64,000 bases of DNA, from positions 53,748 through 117,747 of the forward strand of contig JAJEIO010000032.1 of the NCBI GenBank assembly GCA_022827835.1, given 5' to 3'. This DNA comes from Candidatus Latescibacterota bacterium (GTDB lineage Bacteria > Latescibacterota > UBA2968 > UBA8231). Under the pieces are notes generated by a model. That model was given only the letters and a program-made list of their open reading frames with translations. It had not been told where the DNA came from and did no database searches. Shown piece after piece: positions 25,579 to 33,822 of this stretch; the first letter of the stretch is position 1; the number at the start of each line of letters is the position of its first letter. The translations under genes were made by a program, and so were the position numbers.

Positions 25579-27906
25579 ATGTTGCAACGGACGTACTTGT
25601 TGACGCTGTTGGCGCTCTTTCCCATAGGGGAAATAGATGCTGGAACGCTGCTCATAAACAGCCAAGACCAGTGGCTGCAATGGACTTTTCCCCAAGGGGT
25701 GTTATCGCTAGCGGCAGATGGCAGCGTGGAACTGAGACATTTCCGACGCGATATAGATGCCGTCGCCGATGCGGCCGAATTCTTCCACCTAAACGCCAAG
25801 GGGAAAGAGGTACAGGGAGGGATTCGCGGTGCGGGTACCCACATTGACCAAGCCGCCCATATCCTCGATGGCGCGGCCACTACTTGGTGGCAACCCAGCC
25901 AAGAGGCCCCGCTCGACGATTGGTGGATTGAGATCGATTTGGGCCGCCTTGTCCAAGCGAAAAAGATCCGGCTGACCTTTCCCGATACCGAGGGGGCGCG
26001 GCCTCTGCGCGAGTTTTCCGTTTTCGTCACCGAAGGAACGCCTTTTCTCACCGGCCAAGACGTTTTTCGCTACGACCGAGTGGGCGGCACGACCCAGCCC
26101 AGCCGGGAGACGGTGATAGAGTACGACCTTGTGACGCCGGAGTTGGGCAACGCCACCGGCGAGCATCTGGCGACCAGCGATACCTTAGAGTATATGTCCA
26201 TCCAGTACGTGCGCGTCGTCGCTCACGCTAAAAGTCTGGATGCGGCACTGGCAGCTATCGAGGTCGAGGCCATAGGCGACAACATTGCTCCGGGGACTAT
26301 CGAGCGGGGAGGCGTCATACGGACTGGGCGCGACCCGCGCACTATCGCCAATATCATGGATGGAACTGCGGCCACGTGGTGGACCTTGACCTCGCGGGGG
26401 GACCTCGACTGGCGCGATAAAGGCGATTGGTTTGAATGGGATCTGGGAGCCACCTTCTGGATTGATCAATTAACGATGGTGGAGCCGCCGCCGGGGTTTG
26501 CCACGCTGGGGGTGAATTCGTACCGGAATCAGTCCGGTTTTGAACTATTGACCTCAGACGGCACGCCGATTCCCACCGAGGGGGAAGAGCGGCTTCAGAG
26601 TCCCGTCGATTACCAGTTGCTCAGCTTTGTCGATAACGAAACGCTGAGCAGCGCGGGCACGAGAAACCGCAATTTTGATTTCCGCTTTCCCGCTCGCAAG
26701 GTGCGCTATCTGTTCTATCACCACGAATCTCCGGTCAACAGGTCCACCGTTTTCCATTTGTTCGAGATTTTTCTCTACGGCGCAGGCCATCCGGCCGAGG
26801 TGGTGATGACCTCTAATTTTATCGATCTGGAAGGAGCCAAAAGCCTGCGCCGGATGCGCTGGGAGGCGGAGACAACGGATGAGACGCGCATAGAAATTCG
26901 CACGCGTACCGGCAATACGCTGGACGAAGAGATATTCTATTACGACAAAAATGGTCGCGAAGTTCCCAAAGGACGTTGGGACAAACTGCCGGCCAGCCAG
27001 AAATTGCCCGAAGTAACAGTGACGAAAGCTGGTGCCGACTGGAGTGCGTGGAGCTCGGCCTATAAGGAATCTGGGGAAGCCTTCCGCTCGCCCACGCCGA
27101 GGAGATTCGTCCAAATGGAGGTGCGTCTGCAGACCGCAGATCCCGAGGTGGCACCGACGCTGCGCGAGATTGCCCTCGATTTTGACGATCCGCTCATCGG
27201 CGGCGGGGTTTTCGCCAGCGTCTCTCCGCGCGAAGCAACCCTTGATTCGCTGACGGTTTTTACCTTCCGCCTCGGAGGCCGCACGAGACCGACCGATCGG
27301 GGTTTCAACCGCCTCGTGTTCGATTTGCCGAATCCTCTCGAAGGTGACGTGCAACTGCGGATAGGGGATAGCCGCGTTGAACCCTTGCAGGTGGAGTTCA
27401 GCGGAGATTCGGTCGTGATCGACTTGCCCGAACAGGTCCGCGGAGATAGCATCGAAGTTGAACTGCCGTTGCGCTTGTTGGCCGATGCGGCTGCTTTCGA
27501 CGCTTGGGTAAGCTCTACGACGCAGCCCGATATTCGCCAGGGAATCCAGCCGGAAGACCTAGGCGCTTTGACGGTGTTCGTGCCCGAGATTGCCCAAGAG
27601 GGGCACCTCATCCGCGCATTGGACGTGACCTCGGAGATTGTCACGCCCAACGGAGATGGCATTAACGACAGGTTGCAGCTACGCTTGTTGGTGGTAAAAA
27701 CCACCGCTCAACCCAAGGTCGCGATTTACGACTTGAGTGGTGCGCTAGTCGCTAGCATCGAACAGGTGGATCAAACGCACTATCTGTGGGATGGTCGGGA
27801 TGAGAGCGGTCTATTGTTGCCCCCCGGTATCTACATTCTGGACGCCAAGGTAGAGACCGACACTGCAACGGAGCGGCGACAGCGCGTCGTCCATCTGGTC
27901 TATTAG
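25579..27906 (+). CDS. Secreted double-discoidin protein with TPNGDG/FlgD-like C-terminal domain (group B)
   Basis: 775 residues. After a signal peptide (to about EIDAG) come two discoidin-like blocks, marked by DDWWIEIDLGR (near 115) and GDWFEWDLGATFWIDQL (near 280). A region with RTGNTLDEEIFYYDKNGREVP follows, then a middle beta domain and the C-terminal domain from TPNGDGIND (T689) through WDGRDESGLLLPPGIYIL to the end HLVY. It is closely related in layout to 42621-44918, which shares the WWIEIDLGR and YxDKNGR motifs. Second gene of the 23551-31997 operon. The double galactose-binding-like modules suggest polysaccharide or surface binding; this is inference. Confidence 0.85.
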   Translation: MLQRTYLLTLLALFPIGEIDAGTLLINSQDQWLQWTFPQGVLSLAADGSVELRHFRRDIDAVADAAEFFHLNAKGKEVQGGIRGAGTHIDQAAHILDGAATTWWQPSQEAPLDDWWIEIDLGRLVQAKKIRLTFPDTEGARPLREFSVFVTEGTPFLTGQDVFRYDRVGGTTQPSRETVIEYDLVTPELGNATGEHLATSDTLEYMSIQYVRVVAHAKSLDAALAAIEVEAIGDNIAPGTIERGGVIRTGRDPRTIANIMDGTAATWWTLTSRGDLDWRDKGDWFEWDLGATFWIDQLTMVEPPPGFATLGVNSYRNQSGFELLTSDGTPIPTEGEERLQSPVDYQLLSFVDNETLSSAGTRNRNFDFRFPARKVRYLFYHHESPVNRSTVFHLFEIFLYGAGHPAEVVMTSNFIDLEGAKSLRRMRWEAETTDETRIEIRTRTGNTLDEEIFYYDKNGREVPKGRWDKLPASQKLPEVTVTKAGADWSAWSSAYKESGEAFRSPTPRRFVQMEVRLQTADPEVAPTLREIALDFDDPLIGGGVFASVSPREATLDSLTVFTFRLGGRTRPTDRGFNRLVFDLPNPLEGDVQLRIGDSRVEPLQVEFSGDSVVIDLPEQVRGDSIEVELPLRLLADAAAFDAWVSSTTQPDIRQGIQPEDLGALTVFVPEIAQEGHLIRALDVTSEIVTPNGDGINDRLQLRLLVVKTTAQPKVAIYDLSGALVASIEQVDQTHYLWDGRDESGLLLPPGIYILDAKVETDTATERRQRVVHLVY

Positions 27907-27949
27907 TCGATCAGTAATGAAACCGCTATCGATACGGGAAACCAGCGCG

Positions 27950-30586
27950 ATGAATAAAGCCATTTGGTCCTTTGTCTTGCTCGCCCTCTTGCCACTGGAG
28001 CTCAAGGCCGACTTGCAGAGCGGATTCTTCAATCCATACCGAGCGACGGGAACGCCGGTCGATTTTGAGTCGCTGAGTCCGGTGCTGCGAAAATGGTACG
28101 TGCCCCAGACGCTGCTTTATCTCTATGGCTGGAAGACCTACGAGTACACCAACTACGCCCGGGACAACTACCAGCGCTACGTCAACCTCTTCTTGGAAGG
28201 CGATCGCTATTACGATCTGTACGGCAACTACATCACCCGGGGTTGGCGCATCTACGACTGGCGTCAGGAACACCCGCTCGATTTTGGCAGCAGCATTTTC
28301 AAGAATCCCCGCTTCAATAGTTGGTTTAACCGCGTCCTGATATCCTCTGCTTCCAAAGGGCAATTCTACACTGCCCTGACTGTCGGCGAACAGCTACGGA
28401 CTACGCTTACGCCGATGACTTTTTCAAAGCCGCTCTTCGACGGTATCCAATGGGATATGCAGTCCGACAAATACGCCTTGACCCTCATTGCTTCGCGCAT
28501 TGACAATCCGGCCGTCCAGCGTCTCGACAGCGAAATCTCCGAAGCCAGAGAGACGGTCTTCACTAATTTGTACGGCTTGCGCGGAGTCGCCCAAGTCGGG
28601 GATTTTGCCACGCTGGGGTTGACGTACGTCAATGCCAACCACGGAAACAGTCGCTTAAGCGTCGAGGAAAATTCCCTCAAGGGCGTCTTGGGGGGGCGCT
28701 TGAACGCGGAAAACGTCCGCCGCATCGTCGTTCGCCTCAGCGACGATTCGCCCGAAGATAATACCGGCGGCGCGCTGTTGTTCCGCGAGCGGATCTTCAT
28801 CGACGATGTCGAGCACCCGGAAATAAAACCTTCGATTGATGGGGGGACGCGCCGTCAGGGCTTGCTCGAAGCCAACGGCGGCGATGTGCTGACGCTTAGT
28901 TACGACATCGAACGCGATTTCGTCCCGGGCGTAAAGGACCAGATCGGCGATTTCAAAGAAGCCCGCAAGATCGATATCGAGCTGGTGGTGGCCAATGATT
29001 TTCGCATAGAGGTAACCTCCAATATGCAGACTAATTTCACCGGCGAGACGGTCTTCTTGCCGGTCAAGCGGAGCAACGGCAATATCAGCGATGGCTCCAA
29101 TCAACAGGTCGTTCGCTTCCAGTACGGTTTGCCAACGGCCAACGAAATCATGGGTTTTACGTTTGAAGTTTCCGAGTTGGCCGGATTCAATCTTCGCTCC
29201 GAGTTCAACGTCAACCGCCACCACCGCAAGTTTCCCAATCAGAATATCGTCAAGAGGCAGGCGCTAGCGTCTGATCGCGCTGAGGCTTTTTACGTCACGG
29301 CCTCGCGGTTGACCTATCCTTGGTTCGCCTATGGCGAGGCCTTCTCCATGGATCCGAACTACGGCACCTCTATGGTCATTCCCGACCAGCGCGGTTTTAT
29401 CGACTACGAAGATGAGCTCAACTTCACCTATGAATTTGTCGAGGACAACGACGACCAAGACCGCTTTCCCGACTGGCGGCGGCGCGTTACCGGCGGCGGT
29501 TTTGTGCCGGGGCAGCAGACGACCCGCGCTGCGGATGTCGAGGTATTTCCCGGCCTTGACGAGAACAACGACTTGGTCAACGACTTTAACCAGAACGACA
29601 ATTTGCAGCCCGATTACGTCGAACCTTTTCTGCGCTACAATGTCGATCCGCCCGAATTTCTCTTCGGTACCGACATGAACAACAACACCGTCATAGACCG
29701 CCTCGAAAACGATACCGAACCCGATTATCCCTACAAGCGCGACCACCGGGGCTACAATTTCTACGTGGGCGCTGAAATGCAGCCCGGTTCTAAGCTCATG
29801 GTCGGCCATCTACGCGAGTGGTTGATCGGTAGCGCCCGGCGCAACCAGACGAGCTATGGGCTTTTTACTTGGCAGGAAGACCTGCCCTTGCGCGGCGTTA
29901 AGTTTCGCTTCATGGAATTTTTGCGCCTTGCCCGCGACGATATTCCCGACGCGCTGATCCAGTGGGTCCAGTCTCCCTTTTCAGCGGGGGGGCTACAGGA
30001 TGTGCAGGACCGCTTGATCGCCCAGAATACGATGATCAACACGTCGTACCTCGACTTTGCCATTCACCGCCTGCGACCGCTGAACGTGTCTGGTAAAGTC
30101 AAATGGGACCATTACTTTCAGCGCGGAGATCAGGCACGGGAAAATCGCGACGAGAGTTTCTTAGGTGCTATCCTGAGAGCGGAGTACTTCTACGAGCCGT
30201 TCGCGGGGATCACCATTTCGCCCAAGTGGAAGCAGCAGTACACCCGCCAAGTCCCGACGGATCCCTTGGCGCTGCGACGCAATGAGCTGTCGGAGATTTT
30301 TTTCTTAATCGGGACATACGATCTCATACCCGGTCAGCTCGTCTCGGAGTCGGGCATCGAATGGGAGGTCTTCCGGAACCTACAGCAAGAGCCCGATCCG
30401 CTGCCGCCGGCCTTTGTCGAGGATTTCACTACCCTGACCTTGGCCACTCAGTTCACTAACAGTTCCGAATATCAGGGCTACGCACTTTCTACCAAGATCG
30501 GTGTGCGCTGGCAACGCCGGGCGTTGCAACAAGGCGATGAGACCAATTTCCTCACGTTTGTAACCATCTTCGCCGGATTGCGCTAA
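27950..30586 (+). CDS. Large outer-membrane barrel-like protein with EF-hand/TSP3-like calcium loops
   Basis: 878 residues. The signal peptide is MNKAIWSFVLLALLPLELKA; the in-frame ATG at 27917 would add 11 polar residues and is less likely. Long stretches alternate aromatic and polar residues in short turns, as in outer-membrane beta barrels, both near the N terminus (140-260) and at the C terminus (670-878). A central Asn/Asp-rich part (about 500-590) holds four D/N-x-D/N-x-D/N-x(3)-D loops: NDDQDRFPD, DENNDLVND (from D537), NQNDNLQPD and DMNNNTVID, like thrombospondin type-3 or EF-hand calcium loops. I do not recognise the family. Its place between two FlgD-tailed proteins and a TPR lipoprotein suggests an outer-membrane assembly or anchoring factor for them. 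Confidence 0.72.
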   Translation: MNKAIWSFVLLALLPLELKADLQSGFFNPYRATGTPVDFESLSPVLRKWYVPQTLLYLYGWKTYEYTNYARDNYQRYVNLFLEGDRYYDLYGNYITRGWRIYDWRQEHPLDFGSSIFKNPRFNSWFNRVLISSASKGQFYTALTVGEQLRTTLTPMTFSKPLFDGIQWDMQSDKYALTLIASRIDNPAVQRLDSEISEARETVFTNLYGLRGVAQVGDFATLGLTYVNANHGNSRLSVEENSLKGVLGGRLNAENVRRIVVRLSDDSPEDNTGGALLFRERIFIDDVEHPEIKPSIDGGTRRQGLLEANGGDVLTLSYDIERDFVPGVKDQIGDFKEARKIDIELVVANDFRIEVTSNMQTNFTGETVFLPVKRSNGNISDGSNQQVVRFQYGLPTANEIMGFTFEVSELAGFNLRSEFNVNRHHRKFPNQNIVKRQALASDRAEAFYVTASRLTYPWFAYGEAFSMDPNYGTSMVIPDQRGFIDYEDELNFTYEFVEDNDDQDRFPDWRRRVTGGGFVPGQQTTRAADVEVFPGLDENNDLVNDFNQNDNLQPDYVEPFLRYNVDPPEFLFGTDMNNNTVIDRLENDTEPDYPYKRDHRGYNFYVGAEMQPGSKLMVGHLREWLIGSARRNQTSYGLFTWQEDLPLRGVKFRFMEFLRLARDDIPDALIQWVQSPFSAGGLQDVQDRLIAQNTMINTSYLDFAIHRLRPLNVSGKVKWDHYFQRGDQARENRDESFLGAILRAEYFYEPFAGITISPKWKQQYTRQVPTDPLALRRNELSEIFFLIGTYDLIPGQLVSESGIEWEVFRNLQQEPDPLPPAFVEDFTTLTLATQFTNSSEYQGYALSTKIGVRWQRRALQQGDETNFLTFVTIFAGLR

Positions 30587-30593
30587 CAGAGCG

Positions 30594-31997
30594 ATGGGTA
30601 GTACCCGTCCATCTGTTCTCTTGGGGATCGCGCTGGCCACGCTAGTCGCATGCGACCATCCCCCCACGACCAAGACCGACTTTCAAATGTGGCTGGAGCG
30701 GCATCCGCAGGATAGCGAAGCCCATTGGCAACTGGCTGATCTGCTCTTGCAAGAGCGCGACTACCAAGGGGCCGAGCACCACTACCGCACGGCCCTGAGT
30801 ATCAATCCGAGGACTGTGGACGCTTGGGTTGGGCTGGGAAATATCTCCTGCAAACGGGGGTTATACGAGCAAGCCGAAAGCCACTTCCGCAACGCCCTGT
30901 CGCTGGACGAGGAACACGTGGGTGCGTTGTGTAGCTTGGCCAGTTTGGCCTTGGAACAAGAGGAATACGCTCTCAGCCGCGATTTGTACCAGCAGGCGCT
31001 GGCACTCGATCCAGACAATGCCGGGGCGTTCTACAATCTCGCTTTGGCGTACATCAAGCTCAAGGCTTACTACGAGGCGATTACAGCCCTGCGGCAGGCT
31101 ACTCGCATTGATACGGGGTACAGTTTGGCATTTTACGCCCTAGGCCAGATCTACGCCGAGCGCCTCGGCGAGTACCAAGAAGGTATCGCGGCGTTTAGGC
31201 GGGCAGTGGCGCTGAGAGCGGATTGGCCTAGCGCGCGGATAGGCCTAGGCCACGCCCTGTTGAAAGCTGGCCAAGTAGATGCGGCCACAACGGTTTTTGG
31301 CGCGGCCCTCGCGCTCGATCCGAGCGCAGCCCAAGCCCATGTAGGTTTGGGGTTGGCCGAGGAGCGACGAGGTGGCGAGACGCTCGCCGAGGCACACTAT
31401 TTGCGCGCCATTGCCTTGGACCCGGTGCGGGCGCGGACCTATTTCAAGCTCGGGACGCTTTACGTCAGACAGGGAAGAAAGGAGGAAGCCCAACAATACT
31501 TGGGCCGCTTTGAAGAGCTGGCACCCCATGCTGACGATCTAACTCAACTCAGAGACCGACTGCGGCGAGAGCCGGATAACGCGCTGGCCCATTACGCCTT
31601 GGCCGGGATTTACGCCAAACTGAATATGTCCTCCTTGGCAATTAGTGCTCTGAGAAGTTGTCTCGCTGTGCGGCCGGATTACGCCCCGGCGTACAACAAC
31701 CTCGGCAACGCGTATTTGCGCTTGGGAGATACCAGGGAAGCCATTGCGATGTACGAAGTCGCCGTCCGCATTGACACGGCGTACGCGCTGGCCTACAACA
31801 ATTTGGGAAGTGCTCAGCTACTCAATGACCAACCGTATCAGGCGCTGGAGTGCTACCAGCGCGCGCTGCGGATTCGCCCGGACTATGCCGATGCATATTA
31901 CGGGCTTGCTATGGTCTATAGGGAACAGGGGCTGCACGCTGAGGCGGGGGAGGCTATGGGTCGGTATGAACAAATTGTCGCGGCTGATGAGCAGTAG
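30594..31997 (+). CDS. TPR-repeat lipoprotein
   Basis: 467 residues. The lipobox TLVAC (Cys20) is followed by about eleven to twelve tetratricopeptide repeats covering almost the whole mature chain, for example HWQLADLLLQERDYQGAEHHY and AYNNLGNAYLRLGDTREAI. TPR arrays are protein-interaction scaffolds; as a lipoprotein it probably faces the periplasm. It begins 7 bases after the barrel-like protein gene and closes the four-gene operon, so it is a reasonable candidate for a scaffold subunit of whatever that operon builds. TPR lipoproteins accompany several outer-membrane secretion systems, which supports but does not prove this. Confidence 0.88.
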   Translation: MGSTRPSVLLGIALATLVACDHPPTTKTDFQMWLERHPQDSEAHWQLADLLLQERDYQGAEHHYRTALSINPRTVDAWVGLGNISCKRGLYEQAESHFRNALSLDEEHVGALCSLASLALEQEEYALSRDLYQQALALDPDNAGAFYNLALAYIKLKAYYEAITALRQATRIDTGYSLAFYALGQIYAERLGEYQEGIAAFRRAVALRADWPSARIGLGHALLKAGQVDAATTVFGAALALDPSAAQAHVGLGLAEERRGGETLAEAHYLRAIALDPVRARTYFKLGTLYVRQGRKEEAQQYLGRFEELAPHADDLTQLRDRLRREPDNALAHYALAGIYAKLNMSSLAISALRSCLAVRPDYAPAYNNLGNAYLRLGDTREAIAMYEVAVRIDTAYALAYNNLGSAQLLNDQPYQALECYQRALRIRPDYADAYYGLAMVYREQGLHAEAGEAMGRYEQIVAADEQ

Positions 31998-32013
31998 ATG
32001 GACGGTGCTCATT

Positions 32014-32042
32014 TTGCGTATAAAGGCCGGAATGGCTATGCT
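32014..32042 (+). promoter_or_regulatory. Possible sigma70-type promoter for tRNA-Val
   Basis: TTGCGT (32014-32019) and TATGCT (32037-32042) are separated by 17 bases, with the tRNA starting 8 bases later. The match to consensus is modest, and the spacing and position are the main support. Confidence 0.35.
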
Positions 32043-32050
32043 TAAAAGCC

Positions 32051-32127
32051 GGGCGGTTAGCTCAGTTGGTCAGAGCGCCTGCCTTACAAGCAGGATGTCC
32101 CCAGTTCGAGTCTGGGATCGCCCACCA
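32051..32127 (+). tRNA. tRNA-Val (anticodon TAC)
   Basis: 77 bases fold into a full cloverleaf. The acceptor stem is GGGCGGT with ATCGCCC, discriminator A and encoded CCA (32125-32127). The anticodon stem is CCTGC/GCAGG with loop CTTACAA, giving anticodon TAC at 32085-32087. The T arm is CCCAG-TTCGAGT-CTGGG. A GNRA-loop terminator follows 7 bases later. The 3' end and terminator recur in degenerate form at 36968-37006. Confidence 0.97.
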
Positions 32128-32158
32128 CTCTAAGAAGCCCCTGAGCAATCAGGGGCTT
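32118..32158 (+). repeat. Direct repeat, left copy: tRNA-Val 3' end plus terminator
   Basis: This copy spans TCGCCCACCACT (tRNA end and following bases) and the hairpin AAGCCCCTGAGCAATCAGGGGCTT. The right copy at 36968-37006 has TCGGCCCACCACT and the identical 24-base hairpin, with a shorter joint. Between them lie the sulfatase, DUF6785 and CBM9-like genes, about 4.8 kb. Confidence 0.7.
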
Positions 32159-32165
32159 TATTTTT
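32135..32165 (+). terminator. Rho-independent terminator after tRNA-Val
   Basis: AAGCCCCTGA (32135-32144), loop GCAA, then TCAGGGGCTT (32149-32158) form a perfect 10-base-pair stem closed by a GNRA tetraloop, followed by TATTTTT. It separates the tRNA from the sulfatase gene. Confidence 0.9.
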
Positions 32166-32210
32166 CATGGAGTTTTGCCCCAAGCTCTAACTTCTACAGG
32201 AGCGACCCCC

Positions 32211-33782
32211 ATGCCTAATCGCCCCAATATTCTCTTTCTCCTCAGTGATGAACACAGTTTCCGCTTTCTCTCGGCTCGCTCGCCAGAGCGCGGCGGCGAA
32301 CCCTGCCGCACGCCAACGCTTGACTGCCTCATCCAGCAGGGCGTCCACTTTGAAACCGCCTATTGTCAGACGCCCTTGTGTACGCCCAGTCGCATGTCGA
32401 TGCTGTCCGGCCGACACTCGCACCGCTGCCCGGTCCTGTGGCCGGACACCCCTACCTTTGCTTCGCACCTAGGACAGCACGGCTACGCCACGGCCGCCGT
32501 CGGCAAGATGCACCTGCCCGGCTCCCGTCAGTACGCTGGCTTCGGAGCCCGCCCCTACGGCGACTTTGACGCGCCCTCGCCAGGCCATCAAAAAGACCCA
32601 CTCTTTCTGCCTGGGGTCCAAGATCACATCTTCATGCCCTCCATCATTGAGGATGCCGGTCTCAGCGATATTCCCGAATCTTTGCTCCAAGAGCAGTTTG
32701 TCGTGCGCGAGGCCACGGCGTGGCTGCGCGAACACCGCCACGCCCACCCGGACCAGCCTTGGTTGATGTACACTTCGTTTGTCCACCCGCACTTCCCGAT
32801 GAACGCACCTCGCCGCTTTTTCGAGCGCTACTATCCCGAGGGAGTTACCCCACCGAAGGTGGGCCGCAATGGGGACGCCCAGGATCATCCCATGACCTTG
32901 GAAGCGCTGAGGTCGGATAGCGGCGAGTCCCAGGGGCATCCCGCCGAAGAGATCACTGCGGAGCAGACCCAGCGCGCCCGGGCGGCCTACGCTGCCTGCG
33001 TAGATCAATTGGACGAGATCATGGGGGACTTTTTAGCGGTTCTGGAGCGCGATGGGCTGCTCGACAACACCGTCATCGTCTATACCTCGGATCACGGCGA
33101 ATTGGCTGGAGAGCATGGTCTGTGGTGGAAACAGACCTGGCACGAAGCTTCTGTTCGGGTGCCGCTGATCGTCTCCCTGCCGGAACACCGCCGGGGTCAG
33201 CTCTCGCCGGCTGAAATTGCCGCGCCAGTGAGCCTGGCTGATATCTTTCCCACGCTCTGTGGCTTGACCGACGCGCCCCTGCTCGACGATCTGGATGGCA
33301 TTGACCTAGCGCCTGTAGTACGGGGCGATGCCTGCCCGGATCTGGCAGCCCGTCCCGGCGTCATCGTCGGACACTTGGGCAAAGGATACCGCATGATCCG
33401 CTCGCCGCGCTATAAGTACATTGCCTTCCACACCTACGACGATCTAGCCTTCGATCTGATCGACGATCCAGACGAACAGCGCAATCTGGCAGGTCGTGCC
33501 ACAGGGGAGACAGCCGCCGAACTGGAGAAACTCAAGTCCGTGCTCTTCGATGGTTTTGATTTTGCGGAAGCCATCGAATCGACTAGGCGGGAAAGCACGC
33601 AATATCACAAGCAGTATCCGAGCCGGATAAAGTCCCGAACATCTAACCAGATCATGCGTGGCGACGGGATGCTGGTCGAAGCGGACCAGCCGCTCGATTT
33701 TCCAGATGTGGTCAGCGAGGATCCGCGTCGGGACTTCAGTGACTGTCCACAGCAGCGCAGGGCTTCCCGTCGCCGTCGATGA
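32211..33782 (+). CDS. S1-type sulfatase (formylglycine-dependent)
   Basis: 523 residues. The sulfatase signature C-T-P-S-R is at Cys57-Arg61, the site where Cys is converted to formylglycine. NILFLLSDEH at the N terminus supplies metal-binding Asp, and YTSDHGELAGEHGLWWKQTW supplies the Asp-His metal ligands. No signal peptide is visible, so it is probably cytoplasmic, or exported by another route. It acts on sulfate esters or possibly phosphonate/phosphodiester substrates, which the superfamily also covers. The ATG at 32211 follows AGGAG. No maturation enzyme (FGE or anSME) is encoded in the window. It is followed by a DUF6785-like membrane protein, a plausible uptake partner. Confidence 0.9.
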   Translation: MPNRPNILFLLSDEHSFRFLSARSPERGGEPCRTPTLDCLIQQGVHFETAYCQTPLCTPSRMSMLSGRHSHRCPVLWPDTPTFASHLGQHGYATAAVGKMHLPGSRQYAGFGARPYGDFDAPSPGHQKDPLFLPGVQDHIFMPSIIEDAGLSDIPESLLQEQFVVREATAWLREHRHAHPDQPWLMYTSFVHPHFPMNAPRRFFERYYPEGVTPPKVGRNGDAQDHPMTLEALRSDSGESQGHPAEEITAEQTQRARAAYAACVDQLDEIMGDFLAVLERDGLLDNTVIVYTSDHGELAGEHGLWWKQTWHEASVRVPLIVSLPEHRRGQLSPAEIAAPVSLADIFPTLCGLTDAPLLDDLDGIDLAPVVRGDACPDLAARPGVIVGHLGKGYRMIRSPRYKYIAFHTYDDLAFDLIDDPDEQRNLAGRATGETAAELEKLKSVLFDGFDFAEAIESTRRESTQYHKQYPSRIKSRTSNQIMRGDGMLVEADQPLDFPDVVSEDPRRDFSDCPQQRRASRRRR

Positions 33783-33822
33783 ATATGGCGGTCGGATAAC
33801 AGAGGAACCATGAGAGGGGGTG

